From an uncultured Shewanella sp. (lineage in GTDB: Bacteria; Pseudomonadota; Gammaproteobacteria; Enterobacterales; Shewanellaceae): 64,000 bases of DNA. The notes beneath the pieces were generated by a model, which did no database searches, was not told the DNA's origin, and saw nothing but the letters and a program-made list of their open reading frames with translations. The translations under genes and the position numbers were made by a program. Positions 18,338 through 26,520 of this stretch are shown here, piece by piece (the first letter of the stretch is position 1; the number at the start of each line of letters is the position of its first letter). Location of the stretch: assembly GCF_947497935.1 (NCBI RefSeq), contig NZ_CANMIO010000002.1:341487-405486 (forward strand), read 5' to 3'.

Positions 18338-19180
18338 ATGATGACCCATATGACTGCATACAAAAGCAATCCAACGTTAATCAAAACCAGCACCGATGTG
18401 CCTCTTACAATTGCTGTCACCGCAATAAACGAGAATGGCGAAAAAGTGGATAAGTTCATTGCTTGCGAACGCCCTCTCACGGTCTACCTTAATTGGCAGC
18501 CTATTGTGACCTTGATGACACTAGGTGCGCGGGCTGAAGCGTTATCATTGGGTTACCTTAAGAACCAAGGCTTTATATCGGATATCAACAAACTAGAGTC
18601 GGTTATTGTCGATTGGGATGTGAATTCAGCTGCGATCCTAACCAGTGAGAAAATTGAAAATTTAGATGAAAAGCTGTCTGAGAAAACAGTGACTACGGGC
18701 TGTGGTCAAGGCACGGTTTACGGTGACTTTATGACAGGGCTCGACGACATCAACTTGCCGACACCAAAACTGAAGCAAAGCATGATCTACAGCTTGCTAA
18801 AGAACATCAGCGCCTACAATGAAACCTATAAAAATGCCGGTGCCGTGCACGGTTGTGGTCTATGCCAAGATGATCAGATCGTCGGTTTTGTTGAAGATGT
18901 AGGTCGTCATAACGCCGTAGATACCTTAGCCGGTGAGATGTGGCTCAACCAAGACTGTGGCAATAACAAATTGTTCTACACTACAGGTCGCCTAACCTCT
19001 GAGATGGTTATCAAAGTCGCCAAGATGGGGATCCCTGTCGTACTGTCACGCAGTGGTGCAACTCAGATGGGGCTTGAGCTTGCTCAAAAGCTTGGTATCA
19101 CCATGATAGCTCGCGCTAAGGGTCGCCATTTCCTAATTTATAACGGCGCTGAAAACATTGAATTTGATGCTCTTACTTAA
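18338..19180 (+). CDS. fdhD: FdhD: sulfurtransferase / Mo-cofactor sulfuration factor for FDH
   Basis: A 280-aa protein needed to transfer sulfur from a desulfurase to the molybdenum cofactor before its insertion into FdhA. Seen: CERPLTVYLNWQPI (43-56), TLGARAEALSLGYL, TTGCGQG (119-125), HGCGLCQ (171-177), EDVGRHNAVDTLAGEM and TGRLTSEMVIKVAKMGIPV, all in FdhD order. The E. coli protein carries a CxxC at the first loop; here only C122 is present there and a new C173-x2-C176 appears downstream. Three in-frame ATGs (18338, 18341, 18350) lack a strong RBS, so the start is uncertain by four codons. Confidence 0.92.
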   Translation: MMTHMTAYKSNPTLIKTSTDVPLTIAVTAINENGEKVDKFIACERPLTVYLNWQPIVTLMTLGARAEALSLGYLKNQGFISDINKLESVIVDWDVNSAAILTSEKIENLDEKLSEKTVTTGCGQGTVYGDFMTGLDDINLPTPKLKQSMIYSLLKNISAYNETYKNAGAVHGCGLCQDDQIVGFVEDVGRHNAVDTLAGEMWLNQDCGNNKLFYTTGRLTSEMVIKVAKMGIPVVLSRSGATQMGLELAQKLGITMIARAKGRHFLIYNGAENIEFDALT

Positions 19181-19227
19181 AAGTATTCCATTAACAACAA
19201 ATATTGCATGTTCCACAAGGATTAAAA

Positions 19228-20133
19228 ATGACCGAGCCGACTGAGCTGATCTATATGAGTGCCAAACAGGTATCTGAGTACCTAGATCTCAATGAGAAGA
19301 AAGTCTACTCAATGGCCAACGACCGCATTCTTCCTGCGACTAAAATCACGGGCAAATGGTTGTTTCCAAAGATTTTGATCGACAGGTGGGTGATGGACTC
19401 CTGCCATAGCGGCATGCTATCTGACCGTATGCATATCACCGGAAGCGATGACCCTCTGCTATCTATGCTTGTGGCGAGAATGATGTCACAGGTGGGTAAG
19501 AGTGAGCTTATCAGTTATAGCTCAACAGGCTCTCGACTCGGCCTAGACTTGCTGTCTCGTGGTTACGCCGATGTATGTACACTGCACTGGGGTAGTGTTG
19601 AAGAGCGCAGCGTTCGTCACCCAGCGTTATTGCAAGGTTATGCCAACCACCAGCAATGGGTGATGGTGCACGGTTATACCCGTAAACAAGGCTTGATGAT
19701 GCGTCCCGATATGCATCACCGCTGCCAAGAGTTGGACAAAGTGTCGCAGCAGTCATGGCGCTGGGTCGCCCGTCAAGCGGGCGCTGGTAGCCAGCAACAT
19801 CTTGAACAATGGCTAATGAAACAAGGGGCATCTTTCGAAGAGCTAAACTCAAACATTGTCGCCCAGAGTGAACGCGAACTCGCAGGCTACATTGCCCGCA
19901 ACAATGCCGATATCGGCTTTGGCTGCCAGTCTGTGGCACTCGAGAGCGGCCTGAGTTTTGTTCCACTGGTTACCGAGTCTTTTGATTTCGTAATGCCCCA
20001 AGGGATCTACTTTAGACGTCAGTTACAGCGACTATTTAACCTATTAGCCGAGCCGCAAACCCAACAACTTGCAGCAACCTTAGGCGGTTATGATTTAACT
20101 GACTGTGGCAAGCTACTGTGGAATGGGCAGTAA
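19228..20133 (+). CDS. Helix-turn-helix regulator with a periplasmic-binding-protein-like sensor domain
   Basis: A 301-aa protein. Residues about 8-50 (SAKQVSEYLDLNEKKVYSMA ... GKWLFPK) form a MerR/excisionase-type helix-turn-helix; residues about 70-290 resemble a PBP-like domain of the molybdate-binding type found fused to DNA-binding domains. The start at 19228 is supported by AAGGA seven bases upstream. It follows fdhD by 47 nt on the same strand and is probably co-transcribed. Likely role: control of the FDH locus by molybdate, tungstate or another oxyanion ligand. The ligand is inference. Confidence 0.75.
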   Translation: MTEPTELIYMSAKQVSEYLDLNEKKVYSMANDRILPATKITGKWLFPKILIDRWVMDSCHSGMLSDRMHITGSDDPLLSMLVARMMSQVGKSELISYSSTGSRLGLDLLSRGYADVCTLHWGSVEERSVRHPALLQGYANHQQWVMVHGYTRKQGLMMRPDMHHRCQELDKVSQQSWRWVARQAGAGSQQHLEQWLMKQGASFEELNSNIVAQSERELAGYIARNNADIGFGCQSVALESGLSFVPLVTESFDFVMPQGIYFRRQLQRLFNLLAEPQTQQLAATLGGYDLTDCGKLLWNGQ

Positions 20134-20157
20134 CCGTTGTCCTTAAGCTTTTAACCG

Positions 20158-20550
20158 CTAGAAAGGCCTACACTGAGTGCCTTGGTGAAACACTATTTGC
20201 CAAATATCTCTATGTTTGCGCCAGATAGAGCTACGTATTGAAAAGCCGATGACATTATCATCGGCTTTTTTTAATTTTGCGCGGTAGGTAACCTGACAAA
20301 CCTCTGCCGATAGCTCTCTCACAGTAAATAGGCTAGCTTCTATTTGAGGCTGCCGTTCATCTGGCAACCTCGCCAATACCTCATCCTTGCCAAATCGATG
20401 GCCAGTCGCTGCAAACTCAAGAAATTCATCACCGATAAGGCGCTCAAGCTCTGTACGAGAAGCTCGCACTTCAGGTTTTTGCAGATAGAGTTCTAGCTCA
20501 ACCAGTAGGTTTTCCAGTTTGAAGTTCACAAAAGTATCCAAAGAGCACAA
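20158..20550 (-). CDS. DUF4440 / NTF2-like small protein
   Basis: A 130-aa cytoplasmic protein with the DUF4440 pattern: ELERLIGDEFLEFAATGHRFGKDEVLARL in the middle and WQIVFHQGTQC at the end. The fold is a cone-shaped alpha+beta barrel that often binds small molecules; no function is assigned. No ATG is available: the frame opens at TTG (20550), with a GTG at 20529 as alternative, neither with a good RBS. Its 3' half contains the plus-strand terminator at 20241-20272. It is convergent with the upstream regulator gene. Confidence 0.7.
   Translation of the reverse strand: MCSLDTFVNFKLENLLVELELYLQKPEVRASRTELERLIGDEFLEFAATGHRFGKDEVLARLPDERQPQIEASLFTVRELSAEVCQVTYRAKLKKADDNVIGFSIRSSIWRKHRDIWQIVFHQGTQCRPF
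20241..20272 (+). terminator. Rho-independent terminator of the fdhD operon, inside a convergent gene
   Basis: AAAAGCCGATGA, a five-base loop CATTA, TCATCGGCTTTT and then more T residues: perfect 12-bp arms. It lies 108 bases after the regulator stop, inside the coding sequence of the opposite-strand DUF4440 gene, where the arms encode the residues KKADDNVIGF. Confidence 0.8.
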
Positions 20551-20650
20551 TGTAATTACATCATTTTAGTCTAGGATAAGTTTTTAAACTTTTGAAATCA
20601 CATGAGTACTTATTTCGTTTCGCTCCCAACGACCAGCATCTAGGACTCAA

Positions 20651-21769
20651 TTATTGGGTATCTCGATATTGCACCCAAAGCTCTCTCTGCTCAGATTTAA
20701 GGAATGTCCAAGCCAGCACCCGAGTAACTTTATTGCCCTGGTGCATCTCAATCTCTTTTACCTCTTCAGCTTTTACCTTGGCCAATAAGGCCTTTGCTGG
20801 TTTAAGGTTTTCCTTTTTAGATACTAAGGTAGTGAACCATAAGCACTGGCCTGCAAAGTCATGACTCTCGTCGATCATCGTCCGCAGAAATTGCAGCTCC
20901 CCTCCCTCACACCATAACTCGGCTTTCTGGCCACCAAAGTTGAGGACACTATCGCTCTTACCCGAGTCAGGCTTCCCCCTTCCAGAGGACTGAACTTGAG
21001 CTGACTTGGCTCTATTAGCAGCAAGATTTTTAAGTTTTCGCGCCGAGCCCTCACTGGCTTCAGCTAAGGAGGCATGAAATGGTGGGTTGCAAAGGGTCAG
21101 ATCGAAGCGCTCATTTGCCTCAATCACCCCATGAAATACATGCTTAGCGTCCGCTTGTAGTCTAGCGCTAAACTTATTAGCGATATCGGAATTATTGGCA
21201 AAAATCTGCTGTGTATTTGCAATCGAGATCGGATCGACATCACTGCCAACAAAGTCCCAACCATAGGACTGTATCCCCAGCAGCGGATAGATAACATTCG
21301 CTCCGGTACCTATATCTAATACTCGAACTCTAGGGCCTTTAGGAACGCGCCTCTTACTCGCCTTTTTAACCGCCAATAGATCCGCTACATGATGGATATA
21401 ATCGGCTCGACCGGGGATAGGCGGACATAGGAAACCTTCGGGAATATCCCAATGACCAACGCCATAGTGTAACTTTAGCAACGCCGCATTAAGCATCTTA
21501 ACCGCAATAGGATCGGCGAAGTCTATCGACAAATTGCCATAGGGATTCGGTTTTACAAAAGCCTTAAGTTTCGGAAATGCAGCGACTAATGCGGCAAAGT
21601 CATAGCCATTATTATGGATATTTCGTGGGTGTAGCGCCTTACTCGGCTGAGGTGCCGCTGTAGGTTTAACTTTAGCATGAGTCTTAGACTTGCTCTTAGC
21701 ATTAGGCGAGGCCTTAGCGACTCTTGGCTTATTCACTTTTGCAGGTTTAGCTTTATTACTTTTAATCAT
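20651..21769 (-). CDS. rlmF: 23S rRNA (adenine-1618 N6)-methyltransferase RlmF
   Basis: SAM-dependent methyltransferase that makes m6A1618 in 23S rRNA. Seen: LHPRNIHNNGYDFAALVAAF, GHWDIPEGFLCPPIPGRADY, a glycine-rich SAM site VRVLDIGTGANVIYPLLG and the catalytic NPPF in LCNPPFHASLAEA. The ATG at 21769 is taken; the frame can be extended 19 codons only to a TTG touching the upstream gene. An extra Lys/Ala-rich N-terminal tail of about 40 residues (KPAKVNKPRVAK...), absent from E. coli RlmF, may help RNA binding. The gene lies 57 bases after a FliL-like gene. Confidence 0.93.
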   Translation of the reverse strand: MIKSNKAKPAKVNKPRVAKASPNAKSKSKTHAKVKPTAAPQPSKALHPRNIHNNGYDFAALVAAFPKLKAFVKPNPYGNLSIDFADPIAVKMLNAALLKLHYGVGHWDIPEGFLCPPIPGRADYIHHVADLLAVKKASKRRVPKGPRVRVLDIGTGANVIYPLLGIQSYGWDFVGSDVDPISIANTQQIFANNSDIANKFSARLQADAKHVFHGVIEANERFDLTLCNPPFHASLAEASEGSARKLKNLAANRAKSAQVQSSGRGKPDSGKSDSVLNFGGQKAELWCEGGELQFLRTMIDESHDFAGQCLWFTTLVSKKENLKPAKALLAKVKAEEVKEIEMHQGNKVTRVLAWTFLKSEQRELWVQYRDTQ

Positions 21770-21826
21770 TTTTATACCGTTAGCACTTGCGATAAATGCA
21801 AGTACCAGCGGTATTGGTATCTGCAA

Positions 21827-22228
21827 CTAATCATATAGATATTTGGTGAAAAGTAAGTTCACCACCAAGGGTTCACCAGTCTCTTGCTCTAAAAGCTGAT
21901 TCACTTTCTCGTAGCACTGACGACGGATCTCTTCTTTTCCGGTCAATGACTTCACCTTGTCTTCGGTCTGGTTACCTAAAATCTCGACGATTGCCGCCCT
22001 TAACAGAGGGTCGTGTCGCTCTAGGCTAACTAACTGCTCAGGCTTTTTAACCATCAACTCGACACTGAGTCTGACATAGCCAAGTTTCTTCCTATTAGAG
22101 ATATAGTTAGTCACAATCTCCGGTTCGAAACCATAATAAGCATATTCTTCCAGTGGCTTATTATCCGCAGCAAATGCTCCAAAGCTACTGCATAGCACTA
22201 AAAGTAATACTGCTATTAGTTTATTCAT
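21827..22228 (-). CDS. FliL-like exported protein
   Basis: A 133-aa protein with a signal peptide (residues 1-20, ending SFGAFAAD) and a body resembling the FliL periplasmic domain: YVRLSVELMVKKPEQL, LERHDPLLRAAIVEILG, GKEEIRRQC. It lacks the long N-terminal TM region of canonical FliL, so it is probably a periplasmic relative rather than the flagellar stator partner. A TTG two codons upstream has better RBS spacing (GGGAG) and could be the real start. It probably shares a transcript with rlmF. Confidence 0.7.
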   Translation of the reverse strand: MNKLIAVLLLVLCSSFGAFAADNKPLEEYAYYGFEPEIVTNYISNRKKLGYVRLSVELMVKKPEQLVSLERHDPLLRAAIVEILGNQTEDKVKSLTGKEEIRRQCYEKVNQLLEQETGEPLVVNLLFTKYLYD

Positions 22229-22285
22229 CTTCAAACTTACTCCCTAGTCGATAATCGATGAGATAGACTCCCAATCCATGTGCTT

Positions 22286-22550
22286 ATACCCAAACAACTT
22301 CAAGATGCAGGATTCAGCATGTCGAGAAGTGACAGAGTTCAAGGCATGAAATTGTAGGACTAGTTATTCTAATTCAATATTTCATAACACAGAAAAATGT
22401 TGCTTCTCGCCGTGCCCTACGGGAGTTCCCGTAGAATACCTGCACTACGTTAGTGATATCGATAAGGGAATAACCATTATCCTCAATCACTGCCTTGCTC
22501 AGCTATCCTACGGGAGCTCTGAAACGAGCATCTTGAGGTAGCTTGGGTAT
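22286..22550. mobile_element. MITE-like non-autonomous element (265 bp)
   Basis: Terminal inverted repeats of 23 bp: the left end ATACCCAAACAACTTCAAGA-TGC (22286-22308) and the right end GCATCTTGAGGTAGCTTGGG-TAT (22528-22550) are inverted copies with three mismatches. The interior is non-coding with short palindromes such as CTACGGGAG..CCCGTAG. It fills most of the 424-bp gap before ubiC. No transposase is present. Confidence 0.65.
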
Positions 22551-22652
22551 TACATTGTCACGTCGCATTCTAAGTAGACAAGCTCTACCTGCGGCGACAG
22601 CGGCGTGCTAGACTGCTTCGGTTTGCTGTATTGTACCGAGAATTAGACGACT

Positions 22653-23210
22653 ATGACTAGGTTAAGCTTCCCTTATGGTGAATCAATCGAATGGTTTTCG
22701 CCAGAACAAATCTCCAATTTACCTACGCCACCTTTTAAGGACTGGCTACTCAGCACTTGCAGCTTAACGCAAAAGTTAAAGAAGCAATGTGCACATTTTG
22801 AAGTGAAAATTCTCGGAGAAGATACCTTATCTCCACTACCAGAAGACTCATTTGGCAGTAAAAATATCTGGGTTAGAGAAGTATTACTCATTCTAGATGG
22901 CACCCCATGGATCTTCGCCAGAACCTTGATCCCCGGGCGCCTGCTTGAACAGAAACAACAAGCATTTTTAGGTTTAGGAGTGAGGCCTTTAGGCGAATTA
23001 CTCTATGCCACCGATGAGTTTATCCCAGGACGCATAGAAGTGGCTCATTTTGAAGCCTGCTCTAAGATAGCTAAGCTGGCAGAATCGCTGCAACAGGATG
23101 TGACCCAGCCGCTATGGGGACGTCGCCGCTATTTCCAACATGGTGACGAGCAGTTGATAGTAAGTGAAGTATTTCTACCCGCTGCGCAACAAGCCATTGC
23201 CAAGCTATAA
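22653..23210 (+). CDS. ubiC: Chorismate lyase UbiC
   Basis: A 185-aa cytoplasmic enzyme that converts chorismate to 4-hydroxybenzoate and pyruvate, the first step of ubiquinone synthesis. Seen: WVREVLL with R75, PGRLLEQKQ, LGVRPLGELLY and the C-terminal SEVFLP with E172, matching active-site residues of the E. coli enzyme (Arg76, Glu155) in type and order. ubiA, the usual downstream partner, is absent; the gene is alone and convergent with the M6 protease. Confidence 0.93.
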   Translation: MTRLSFPYGESIEWFSPEQISNLPTPPFKDWLLSTCSLTQKLKKQCAHFEVKILGEDTLSPLPEDSFGSKNIWVREVLLILDGTPWIFARTLIPGRLLEQKQQAFLGLGVRPLGELLYATDEFIPGRIEVAHFEACSKIAKLAESLQQDVTQPLWGRRRYFQHGDEQLIVSEVFLPAAQQAIAKL

Positions 23211-23228
23211 ACGCTAGCCGTCATCGAG

Positions 23229-23257
23229 AAAAAACGCCCTTTATTTGGGCGTTTTTT
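23229..23257. terminator. Bidirectional terminator between ubiC and the M6 protease gene
   Basis: AAAAAACGCCC, a seven-base loop, GGGCGTTTTTT. The A and T runs on both sides suit termination in both directions between convergent genes. Confidence 0.9.
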
Positions 23258-23261
23258 GTGT

Positions 23262-26075
23262 TTACAAATATTGGCGTCGGTACATACCCAACAAGCCAAG
23301 TCCCAACAAAGAGAGCCAACCTAAGCTCCCCCCACCGGATGAATCACCACTACTATCGACCACGACGGCAGCAGCTACCGATATAGGGGCACTCTTCTGC
23401 GCCTCTTGCCCCACACTGTCTGTCACTGTCAAAGTCACGGTATAACTGCCAGTAGTGCCATAGGTATAACTGGGTGAAGCAACAGAGCTAGTATTACCAT
23501 CACCAAATTCCCAGTGATAACTCAACTCGCCATTGCCACCTGTGGACTGATCCGTAAAACTCACCTGAAGATTAGAGATACTATGGGTAAAATCGACCTC
23601 AATAGCAGAACCTACAGCAAGATTGAGATAATTAACAAAGCTTGTTCCATTGCCATCGGTCACCGTGAGCGATACTAAGTAATTACCATTCGCCGCATAG
23701 ATGTAGCTAGGAGAAGCCTCGGTACTAGTCGCTTCTGTGACGCCAAAATCCCAAGCGTAAGTATAACTTCCATCACCGCCACTCACATTGGCCGCAAAGC
23801 TCGCTTCACGGCCCTGTAAACTATAACTAATGGATGCGCTCAGATCTTTTGAATCCGGTGGCGTCTGGCTGCTATACCTGAACTGCACTGTAGCATTGCT
23901 GCTATTACTCGACTGAGCCATGACCTCCATGGTTAACCCGAGCTCAGGTAACACAACCCCTGATTCAGGTTGCAGCGGCGCACTATAATCATTGGTATCA
24001 TCGAATAGCTTGGACCCACTTAAGTGCTCATCGTTAAAATAACTCGACTGATTAAATAGGCTGAAAGCTGCATCTCGAACCTGCACACTCGAGTCATTAG
24101 TGCCAATAAGGTTCTGATCTGCATCAACCACACTAATTAAGCTATAGCCTGGATGATTATTCACTTCATTATCGCTGTAATCTTGGTTTTCAAACCAAAC
24201 CACAACTCCAGGATCATAAGATTCTGACTTAAGCCCTTTATCTACACCTTGCTGGCTTCTTAGCTGGACAAGGTAGCGACGGTCTTTACCCGGACGCATA
24301 TTGCCCAATCGAGCAAACCCTGCATAGGCAATGCCCTCATCGAGCTCTGCACCATTAGAGAATACTGGTTCGCTATTATTATTGATATTGATGTCATCAA
24401 TCACAATGCCATAGTCACCTACCGCTGGATCGGTCACGTACCGAATAGACAGGCGCACTTCTCGCCCAGCATATGGGCTCAAATCATACAAAAGATTAAC
24501 CCAAGCATCGGTACCTTCAGCTGCAGCCAAATCACTAGACTTACCCGTAATAATATTGCGTTCGATATTAATCGAGTTACTCGCCTTAGTGTAATTGCCC
24601 GCTATCGCAACCCCATCGACCATCACCTGAGCATAATCATAATCCTGCTCAATGCTCCAATGTGCCTGCATGGTTAACGTAAGCGGAGTGGCTACGGGCA
24701 AGTCCACATCGAATGACATTGCATGGTTAATCATATGACCTTGGTCGGAGTAAAATTGAAAATCTCCGCTATAAGGCTCCTTAAAGTCGATATCCACAGC
24801 GGGCAACGCAATTGAGATCTGATTCACCTTATCGTGATTAACAGCTTCAACTAGACTGATGTCTAAACCTGAACTTGTGATCGAATCGAGCTGAACGGTC
24901 TGCTCTGTGATCCAATTGCCACCATAGATATTCTGTAAGTAAGAGCGAGCATAAGGGCTGAAGCCCGTTGGTAACGAACCTGCAAGCTCACCCGCCCAGC
25001 TACCACCGGCCATAATAGACCAGAAACCTACAGGCGAACCTTTACCTAGCGATGTGGTGTCATACTCATCGGGCAGGCCTAAATCATGGCCAAACTCATG
25101 TACACACACGCCCAGCGCGGCATCGATAGGCTGAATGGTATAGCCAGACAGTTTCATTTCAGTCCCAGGTAAGCGATAACGGCCTCCATCGACAAAGGAA
25201 CGATGAGACCAGATTGCATCGCCGCCTAGCATGCCGCCCCCAGCCTCTTCACCTATGCTAGAGTGGAAAATCATCACATGATCGATAATACCATCGGCTT
25301 CATTCGTTATGCCGTTATTGTTTAAGTCAAAAGGATCTTCGATATCGTAGCTGGCTAACTCTGAATCACTCATATCAGCGACGGCCGCAGCCACAGCTTC
25401 TTTGACTAAGTCTGAAACTGCAATATCGTTATCATTATCGTTGGGATCATTACTGCCATAAACCGCCGCATTGCTCGCTGCGCGGTACCAACCTTTGACA
25501 TCACCGGTAAAGAAAAAACTGCCACCCGATTCAGCCTGATAGTATTGATACCCTGTCATCAAGGTTTGCCCTTGAGGGCCTTCATAACCAGAATTTGAAA
25601 AAAGTAATGAACGATAGTGTTCAACTGAATAATCGTTATAGAACATTTGGGTATCGCTACTGCTTAAGCCATTGTCATCATGAGGCAAATCAGGAAAATC
25701 GATAAGCACCGTAAGCACCTTGACCGTTTTACTCTTAAAGCCTTCTACCTGGCTATCGGAAAAGCTCATCGACTTAGAGCGTTTCTCTGCTTGCTCGGTC
25801 CGCTTTCTTTGCTGCTGCGCCTGAATCATCGGCAGCTTTTTTTTACCATTTGCTCGCTTGGTAAATTCCGCAATCGCCAACTCTTTTTCTGCATCTGTGG
25901 CATTGGCAGCTAGCTCTCCGCGCTTTATTAACCAATAAAGAACCTGCTCCTTATTGATGATATTAGCATCTGCGGTCGTGCCGCTAGTCATAGGGGCGGC
26001 GAGAGCAAGCGAGGACAAAGAGATTGCTCCGACAGTAAATAATGCCAAAAGAGCTGTTACTAATCGGTTACTCAT
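23262..26075 (-). CDS. Secreted M6-family metalloprotease with two PKD domains and a GlyGly-CTERM tail
   Basis: A 937-aa exported peptidase. From the N-terminus: signal peptide (residues 1-26, ending LALAAP); basic propeptide region; M6 (immune inhibitor A-like) catalytic domain with zinc motif HEFGHDLGLPDEYD at 326-339 and a Met-turn-like WSIMAGGS; a beta-rich region; two PKD domains (about 750-830 with YAWDFG, 840-910 with YHWEFGDGN); and a C-terminal GGGSLGWLSLLGLGLLGMYR, a GlyGly-CTERM sorting signal that in this family is cut by rhombosortase after type II secretion. The start at 26075 has AAAGGAGAC upstream; the longer reading frame is rejected. Confidence 0.92.
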   Translation of the reverse strand: MSNRLVTALLALFTVGAISLSSLALAAPMTSGTTADANIINKEQVLYWLIKRGELAANATDAEKELAIAEFTKRANGKKKLPMIQAQQQRKRTEQAEKRSKSMSFSDSQVEGFKSKTVKVLTVLIDFPDLPHDDNGLSSSDTQMFYNDYSVEHYRSLLFSNSGYEGPQGQTLMTGYQYYQAESGGSFFFTGDVKGWYRAASNAAVYGSNDPNDNDNDIAVSDLVKEAVAAAVADMSDSELASYDIEDPFDLNNNGITNEADGIIDHVMIFHSSIGEEAGGGMLGGDAIWSHRSFVDGGRYRLPGTEMKLSGYTIQPIDAALGVCVHEFGHDLGLPDEYDTTSLGKGSPVGFWSIMAGGSWAGELAGSLPTGFSPYARSYLQNIYGGNWITEQTVQLDSITSSGLDISLVEAVNHDKVNQISIALPAVDIDFKEPYSGDFQFYSDQGHMINHAMSFDVDLPVATPLTLTMQAHWSIEQDYDYAQVMVDGVAIAGNYTKASNSINIERNIITGKSSDLAAAEGTDAWVNLLYDLSPYAGREVRLSIRYVTDPAVGDYGIVIDDININNNSEPVFSNGAELDEGIAYAGFARLGNMRPGKDRRYLVQLRSQQGVDKGLKSESYDPGVVVWFENQDYSDNEVNNHPGYSLISVVDADQNLIGTNDSSVQVRDAAFSLFNQSSYFNDEHLSGSKLFDDTNDYSAPLQPESGVVLPELGLTMEVMAQSSNSSNATVQFRYSSQTPPDSKDLSASISYSLQGREASFAANVSGGDGSYTYAWDFGVTEATSTEASPSYIYAANGNYLVSLTVTDGNGTSFVNYLNLAVGSAIEVDFTHSISNLQVSFTDQSTGGNGELSYHWEFGDGNTSSVASPSYTYGTTGSYTVTLTVTDSVGQEAQKSAPISVAAAVVVDSSGDSSGGGSLGWLSLLGLGLLGMYRRQYL

Positions 26076-26076
26076 A

Positions 26077-26376
26077 CTACAGGTCTCCTTTCTTACAGTC
26101 CTGGAACGCTTGTTGACGCATACGGATATACTCAAGAACGACTTGCTCGGCTTCAGTTTCAGTCATCTGTTCGGTAATCAGACCTCGCTCTTTAAGGTTA
26201 GCCTTGAGCTTAGCCGTATCTTTGATGGGCGGTGTCGAACTACATAAAAGTTGTTTACGAGGAACATCACTCTGTGGATCAGCCACTGCGGGCTGCTCAA
26301 TTTCTTGAGAGCGGCTATTGCAGGCCGACACAAATACAAAACTAAGAAAAATAGTGACTAGAATAGAGACTTTCAT
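26077..26376 (-). CDS. Small lipoprotein upstream of the M6 protease
   Basis: A 99-aa protein with a lipoprotein signal: hydrophobic residues 3-17 and lipobox VSAC with Cys at residue 19. The mature part has a Pro-rich linker, one extra cysteine pair candidate (C45 and a C-terminal Cys near residue 94) and a helical, Glu-rich segment. The stop is one base before the protease ATG and its last codons contain the protease RBS, so the two are translationally coupled. Function is unknown; partner or activity modulator of the protease is a guess. Confidence 0.7.
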   Translation of the reverse strand: MKVSILVTIFLSFVFVSACNSRSQEIEQPAVADPQSDVPRKQLLCSSTPPIKDTAKLKANLKERGLITEQMTETEAEQVVLEYIRMRQQAFQDCKKGDL

Positions 26377-26520
26377 AGGCTACCCGATACTGCTGAATCA
26401 CAAAACAATAACAACAACAGCATCACATTAACAGTTGAATTAATGTATTTAGGCAGCCCGTTTTCACAAAAAAAAATTAATGGTAAATTTTTTAAATGCT
26501 TGCCAACTTAGCCTTCGTTA

